From positions 9,322,745 to 9,386,744 of the forward strand of contig NC_052404.1 in assembly GCF_009389715.1 (NCBI RefSeq): DNA of 64,000 bases, given 5' to 3'. The notes beneath the pieces were generated by a model. The model had not been told where the DNA came from. It did not search any database and worked only from the letters and a program-made list of their open reading frames with translations. The translations under genes and the position numbers were made by a program. This document shows positions 58,978 to 64,000 of the stretch, piece by piece. Origin of the DNA: Phoenix dactylifera. Lineage: Eukaryota > Streptophyta > Magnoliopsida > Arecales > Arecaceae. Numbering within the stretch: the first letter of the stretch is position 1; each line of letters opens with the position of its first letter.

Positions 58978-61621
58978 CTGAAAAAAAGCAATTGATTTAA
59001 GTAGTTTCCTATGTGTATTCAACATCATGTGTACCTAAACTCAGCATTTTATTTTTAATTTGGGAGTTACATTTGGTTTCTTAACTAAGATATAGCATTC
59101 GTTATTGAACATACTTCAGCAATAATATTTAAAAATTTCACGTTGATTTGCTGATGCACTATCTTAATACACAGCGTTTGAATATTGCACTCTTCCAAAC
59201 AACATCAAGATTGAATAACCTTGCCAATATTGTGCAGTTCAGTGCACTTGCAATCCTCATTAAGCCACAACCTGGTAGAAAAGCAAACAGATTTTGGTCT
59301 TGCAGGGCCAGAAAGGAACTCTTGATTAAGACAACATCATTGAAGTGAAAGAAAATAGAGAGAATCTTTTGCAATAAAGGGAATTGCTGCAAGCATCATA
59401 TAGAGACCAATCAAAATAATAGCAAGCTCTAGTGCCATTAAATGCAGCAATGTGAACTTCCTTGCTGATTGGTGCAATTACACAACTTAGTCAAGAAATG
59501 GGGAAATAAACAAAGCTGGTCCATATTTTTAGATATCATTAGATGGTAGTTATGTAATCTTATGTGCTACTAAGTTTCATTACTGAGAACTGTATGGCAT
59601 CCTGCGTCACAACTGCTTGATGTCCAACTCAGGCATGATACAAAATAGTTTTAACTCTGCATCAAAAACTTCAAAAAGTATTTCCAATTGATAGTACAAC
59701 ACTCAAATCTCATGAAGTTTAGGCTTCAATTAAAATTCATTAAGTTTGGAATTCAAAACAATACAAATTCTATTGCAGAAAAAGAGCAAGATTTAGAGCA
59801 TCTTATTCTGTCCTCAGTTTTGAATCTGTTTGACGACACCAAGAAAGACAAAAAGAAAGAGCAGAAAATCAAGTGGAAATCCATATCTCATTAGCAAGAT
59901 TGATCAAACAAACGGGTAAGTAGAACCTTTAAACAGGCATATATAGAAATTGAATAACAAATATACCATGAATTCATTGTATGAGCATGCATGGGACGGG
60001 TCGGGTCAATTTGGAGATATACCCAAAACTGAACCGACCTAAATCAGTTTCTTAAAACCGAAACAGAAACCGAACCAACATTTACAAAAACCGTTTAAAA
60101 CCAACCCGAGAAATTTGGTTCGGTTCGCTTCGATTTATCAGGTTGATGTTCAATAGATTAGGCTAAATAGGCTGGGCTAAGTCTCAGCATAAAAATTCCA
60201 TTTTATCTAGGGTGTGTTCAATGGACTGGACTAAATGCTGGGCTAAGTCTAAACATAAAAATTCTATTTTACATATAAGAGAAAATACAAGACAAAAATA
60301 AAAAATTGAAATATACATACACACACATACATGGGCCGCGTCGGGTCGGATTGAATCAGCTTTCTAAAAATTCAAACCAAAACCAAACCGAATTAAAAAA
60401 AAAAAAAGACAATACAAACTGAACTGAAGAGACCAGTTCACGCCAAGTTCGTGGTTCAGCCGGTTTTTAGCACATCCTTAATTTGTTGCACAGAGTCACA
60501 CAAATTGCATAACTTATTGCAGGATTCAAACTCATGACAAATCTCTGTATGTAAAGATGTTGGTGAGTCGCCAAAAAATCTGGCTGCTCAAACTATAAAA
60601 CCCAATAAAGATAAGATCTGGGACAAGCTATTGGTCTTTGATGTGTTGATTGCAGCTGCTGTTCATATGATAATCATTGAACACTCATTTAACCACTTAT
60701 GGTCATTCATTTTAAATTCAACTGAGAAAAAATCTCAAAAAGATGATTGAATATTTAATATTGTTATCCTCTTTTTTCAAAAGAGAGTGCTTGCTGATGA
60801 CCAGTGACCAACAGATTTTTCTACAAGGAACATGACAAAATTGAAGAAGCCATAACCTTTTCATCTGACCAACAAAAGGTTTTTGATGAGGAAGAAATCA
60901 ACTCTTATTAAGGCGTGAGTTCGTAATGCAGACAAACTATGGGCAGAGCACAATTTAACCTATCAATTAGTAGATCACCAGTGGATGCACATCAATCAAA
61001 ATAAGATTTCCTCATGGGTTGCGACACTTCATTCAAACAATGCACAAAAGTACTCTTATGTCAAGTTTAACACATTTGGTGGCAGTAATCACTGAAGTCT
61101 TCTATTAATTGTGTATACATAAATTTGAAATACAATGTCAGGCAAGCAATCTTGCTTTCAACATTAAGTTTAAGCTCCTTGCTTCTGCATTTACACATCT
61201 AAGATTGTCAGTTATTCCAACATGGCACACCTAAGAACAAGGACACAATGTTTTGCCACCAAACCTACCTCCATGCAGTGGGTCAAACTACAGCTTCATG
61301 TGGATCCTTTGCATACCAATGAATAAAAATTCTAAAGCAGAGATGCTACAGAAGACCATATGAAAGAGTTGATAAAATCTGCCATATCAACAAAGTCACA
61401 GATCTTAAAGGAGGCTTCTATAGACTAGAACTCCTAATAGTTCTTCCTAGAGAGGATCCCAACACATTGGACTAGACTACACCATCTCTTTGAGACCCCT
61501 CAGTCCCTGCCTTTCTCTTCTCTTCTCCTCCCAATACATCCATCCACCGCCACCTCCATCCGTCACCATCTCCAGTCAGCCGTCAGCAATAATGCCGGCC
61601 CACCTCTACATTGTGACCCCC
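58978..61621. other. Probable intron or intergenic DNA upstream of the PPR exon
   Basis: No upstream PPR exon was recognised. It contains GGGTCGGGTC/CCGAACC-rich repeat DNA (about 59995-60130 and 60330-60470) and a tandem pair of about 68 bp between them (from 60148 and 60216). Confidence 0.5.
60148..60283. repeat. Imperfect 68-bp tandem pair inside GGGTCGGGTC-type repeat DNA
   Basis: Both copies run GTTCAAT.GA.T..CTAAAT, then GCTGGGCTAAGTCT and CATAAAAATTC.ATTTTA. They start at 60148 and 60216. Confidence 0.75.
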
Positions 61622-63145
61622 TGATTTGTGCCATATAGGCCGTTTGCTGTTTGCATGTCTGTGGAATCCATTGAATAGTGCAGTGTCCCATATTATATAT
61701 TTGGTTCCTCATGAATAAAACATCATGTTGCATCCATATAAGCTTTCTTAGCCATTCCCTTTTCTTATTCCATCACACAATATAGGCCATAATAGAAAGA
61801 AGCATGTATCTATCGCTATCAGAGCCATCAAACCTACAATGGCTGACGGTATCAGAACTACCAAGCTAGATGAGGTCATGAGTCAATCGAGGGAGGCAAC
61901 TGTGCTCCATGGTCTCATCCTAGCTGAAGTACAATAGAATTTGTCCATCAACGCCTCGATGAGGTCTTCCAGAAGATTGCAGACATAGATTCCAAGAATG
62001 ATTGCAGCATAAGGGAGGTGATTCGCACTAAGGAAGAATCTTCGTCCAACCACTTGGTGAATCAACTTGAGTCTTCTCCCACACAGAGAGGTATGAAGGA
62101 GGTATTCAAACTTGAGCAATGCACTTAGACTATCCCACTTTGATGGCACCGATCCTTATGGCGGCATACAAGGCGGAGCAATTTTCTCTTATCATCAAAC
62201 TCCAGTAGAGCAAAGAATGCTCCAAGCTTCATTCCACCTTGAAGGAACAGCAATTCAATGGTATCATCGGATGGAAAAAAATCAGGGGCCACATGGGATG
62301 GCAAGATTTTACTCATGCTCTTGAAGTCCATTTTGGATCCACAGAGTATGAAGATGCAACAGAGCTTCAACAATATTGATCGGTGCAAAACTATCAGAAC
62401 GACCTTAAGACCTTAGCCAACCATACTGAAAGTCTTGATAAGCATTTCGTGATTGGCTGCTTTCTGGGAGGATTGAAGGAGGAGATTCTCCTAAGTGTTC
62501 AATCATTCCAGCCTTCATCACTCTTAGCAGCAATCAGATTTACCAGGTTACAAGAAAAATTAGCAGCTAACAGAAGAAGCCAAGGTCTTGCTAAAGGCCA
62601 CTAAGACGAGAGAGTGACGAGATAGAGATCTCTGCTACAACTGTGCTGAGAAATTCTCGACAGGTCATTGATGCAAGACACAAAAGCTTTTCTTCATGAA
62701 GGGTTTGTGGACTGAGGAAGAACAAAAGTGCAAAGATGAAGAAGTGACACATGAATTGGAAGCAACCGAGCTATCATGCGCTGTTGGATCCATTAACTGA
62801 TGCTAACCTTGAAGCAAGGTTGCTTCAAGGGCGAATGATATGGACCATATAGGCTATTTGTGTTAGGAGCCATTAAAGGATATGGGAATAAGCTAACATA
62901 GTTAATTTGTTGTTGTGTTGTTTCTCATGTAGCTAACTTGTTAGGATATGGACCGGTTTGGTTAGACATGTAGTAAGGGTGGCTGTCAAGTCTGTATGTT
63001 ATATATCTGGTTCCTCATGAATAAAACATCATGTTGAGTCCATAAAAAGCTTTCTTAAAAGACCGGCTTCTCTTGAAGTAAGCCATATCCACTCCCTTTT
63101 CTTATTCCACCCCACAAAATAGGTATCATAGAAAGAAGTGCATCA
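61622..63145 (+). mobile_element. Gag-only LTR (Ty3/Gypsy-like) element, about 1.5 kb, degenerate
   Basis: The two LTRs share TGAT....CCATATAGGC at the start and GGTTCCTCATGAATAAAACA, AAGCTTTCTTA and CCCTTTTCTTATTCCA near the end. The left LTR is about 61622-61810 and the right is about 62836-63145. The right is longer, so the left has an internal deletion. An iMet-like primer site (CTATCAGAGCC, about 61818) follows the left LTR. The interior has a gag remnant and then passes almost directly to the 3' LTR; protease, reverse transcriptase, RNase H and integrase are absent. LTR ends may be TGAT...ATCA, with C-rich flanks (CCCCC / CCCCT) as a possible duplication. Moderate LTR divergence means an old insertion. 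Confidence 0.8.
62112..62604 (+). pseudogene. Retrotransposon gag remnant
   Basis: The first frame (62112-62324) reads LRLSHFDGTDPYGGIQGGAI and LQASFHLEGTAIQWYHRMEK, the core of a plant Ty3/Gypsy Retrotrans_gag domain. The second frame (62383-62604) reads KHFVIGCFLGGLKEEILLSV and LLAAIRFTRLQEKLAANRR. A frame change and stops separate them. Shortly after (about 62634) comes a CCHC-like CYNC...GH then a stop where the last part of the knuckle should be. It is clearly nonfunctional. Confidence 0.8.
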
Positions 63146-64000
63146 CCCCTGCCTTTTCTCTCCTCCTCCTTCCAACAACTCCGATCATAGCAACCTCAAC
63201 TATCACTATCTCCGCCCACCTAGTTAAACGCCAGCATTGCCACTAGCATCACCGCGTTATGCAAGCCTAGCCTTCTTTGAACATGACCAATATTCTTTAT
63301 TCCTCTTTCATAAGCCCTAGTTCTCATCCCACCCTGCTACCACCTCCCACCACCACCTCTGCTTCAGTTTGAACACCGCATCACTGGCCACAATAGCAAG
63401 AAACCCTGATAAGGCATGGGTGACTGGGTTTTACAATTCCCCAGAGAAAGAAGCTCCTTTAAGATCTTGCAAATGGAGATGTAGATAGAAAGGTGGGGCC
63501 AACAGTGAGGCCCATGGTGCCAAGGCCACAGTAGTGGTTGACAAGGCCCTTGAGTGGGAGGACGGACAGGAAGGCCTAATAGAGGACAACTGGGGAGGGT
63601 GCGGCAGGGAGGAGAGCAAGCTTGCATGCCAATCCTGAGAGTGCCAAAAAGGAACATGACAGTGTGTGATGATGCCAGTGATGGAGTGAGTGACCATGAA
63701 TTGCTAGAAATCAAGGCCATCATGGGAGATGCTGAGCTTGCTAGAGAATACCAGGAGAAGGAGGTTTAGCAACTTGAACTTTGGGAACACATCAACCATG
63801 GAGAAGAAGAAGTATTGATTGTGTGTCTAGGTTTAGGGATCAGAAATGGAATTACTGTTAGGGTTAGAAATAAAGAATCAGGGATGGAGGGAATAGAAGA
63901 GGAAGGGATCGCTATTGTCAGCAACAAAATACAATGTCCATGGTCGACTAGGTGCCAGAGATGGCAGTAGACATAGGTGGTGGACAGAGATGTCAGGAGG
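63146..64000. other. Unassigned right end
   Basis: No gene is recognised. The plus frame 63554-63769 has no known family and is not called. The C-rich stretch right after the LTR element (about 63150-63240) resembles sequence left of it (about 61500-61610) only in composition. Confidence 0.4.

Noticed and set aside
63554-63769. 71-codon plus frame near the right edge
   Set aside because: No similarity recognised, and an overlapping minus frame of 119 codons is equally open.
1-64000. tRNA, rRNA or CRISPR arrays
   Set aside because: No tRNA B-box with a paired A-box at the right spacing, no rRNA-like stretch and no regularly spaced repeats were seen; TATCAGAGC hits are retroelement primer sites.

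Overview
The window is nuclear DNA of a flowering plant. The genes have introns, and their proteins match plant-specific or plant-typical families: an LRR receptor-like kinase, a PPR protein, a MIF-like tautomerase, a sorting nexin 2 and a plant PRA1. Several first exons are very GC-rich (sorting nexin 2, PRA1, the receptor kinase exon 1) beside AT-rich introns and intergenic DNA. That pattern, with large introns full of transposon debris, fits a commelinid monocot; a palm is my guess, but only an inference.

Layout. From 1 to 21837 (minus strand) lies the 5' part of a NatB auxiliary subunit gene (NAA25). Six consecutive exons can be joined without a gap in the protein (about 238 codons); the rest of the gene lies off the left edge. 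Its fourth intron is about 12 kb long because an almost full-length L1-type LINE (8198-14640, plus strand) sits inside it, with a 13-bp target-site duplication and a poly(A) tail. A divergent sorting nexin 2 gene (25532-33245, plus) follows. A solo LTR with a GGTAG duplication lies between the two genes, and a 435-bp TRIM retrotransposon sits in the last SNX2 intron. SNX2 converges on an IMK2/IMK3-like receptor kinase (34469-37561, minus) that lacks the catalytic HRD aspartate.

From 38 to 47 kb the DNA is gene-poor. It holds a decayed NAC-domain-like gene near 40.7-41.3 kb and an AT-rich MITE-like element at 42.3-43.0 kb. A single-exon PRA1-family gene (47377-48024, minus) comes next, then a heavily mutated LINE (48.4-51.0 kb) with a TRIM LTR nested in it. 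A two-exon plant gene of unknown function follows (51793-53590, plus), then a three-exon MIF/D-dopachrome tautomerase-like gene (54970-56623, minus) whose second intron has a GC donor. A TIR element lies in the upstream region of the MIF gene. A terminal exon of a short PPR protein lies at 58588-58977 (minus). A small LTR element carrying only gag remnants (61622-63145) is near the right end.

The host genes are unrelated housekeeping or signalling genes (N-terminal acetylation, endosomal sorting, Rab/ER membrane traffic, receptor signalling, organelle RNA metabolism). I see no operon-like or clustered pathway and no convincing new defence or biosynthetic system. The interest lies in the retroelements (an ORF1/ORF2 stop-start overlap in the LINE, a compact TRIM family, a gag-only LTR element) and in gene-structure oddities (SNX2 frameshifts, the MIF GC-AG intron). 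No tRNA, rRNA or CRISPR was recognised.
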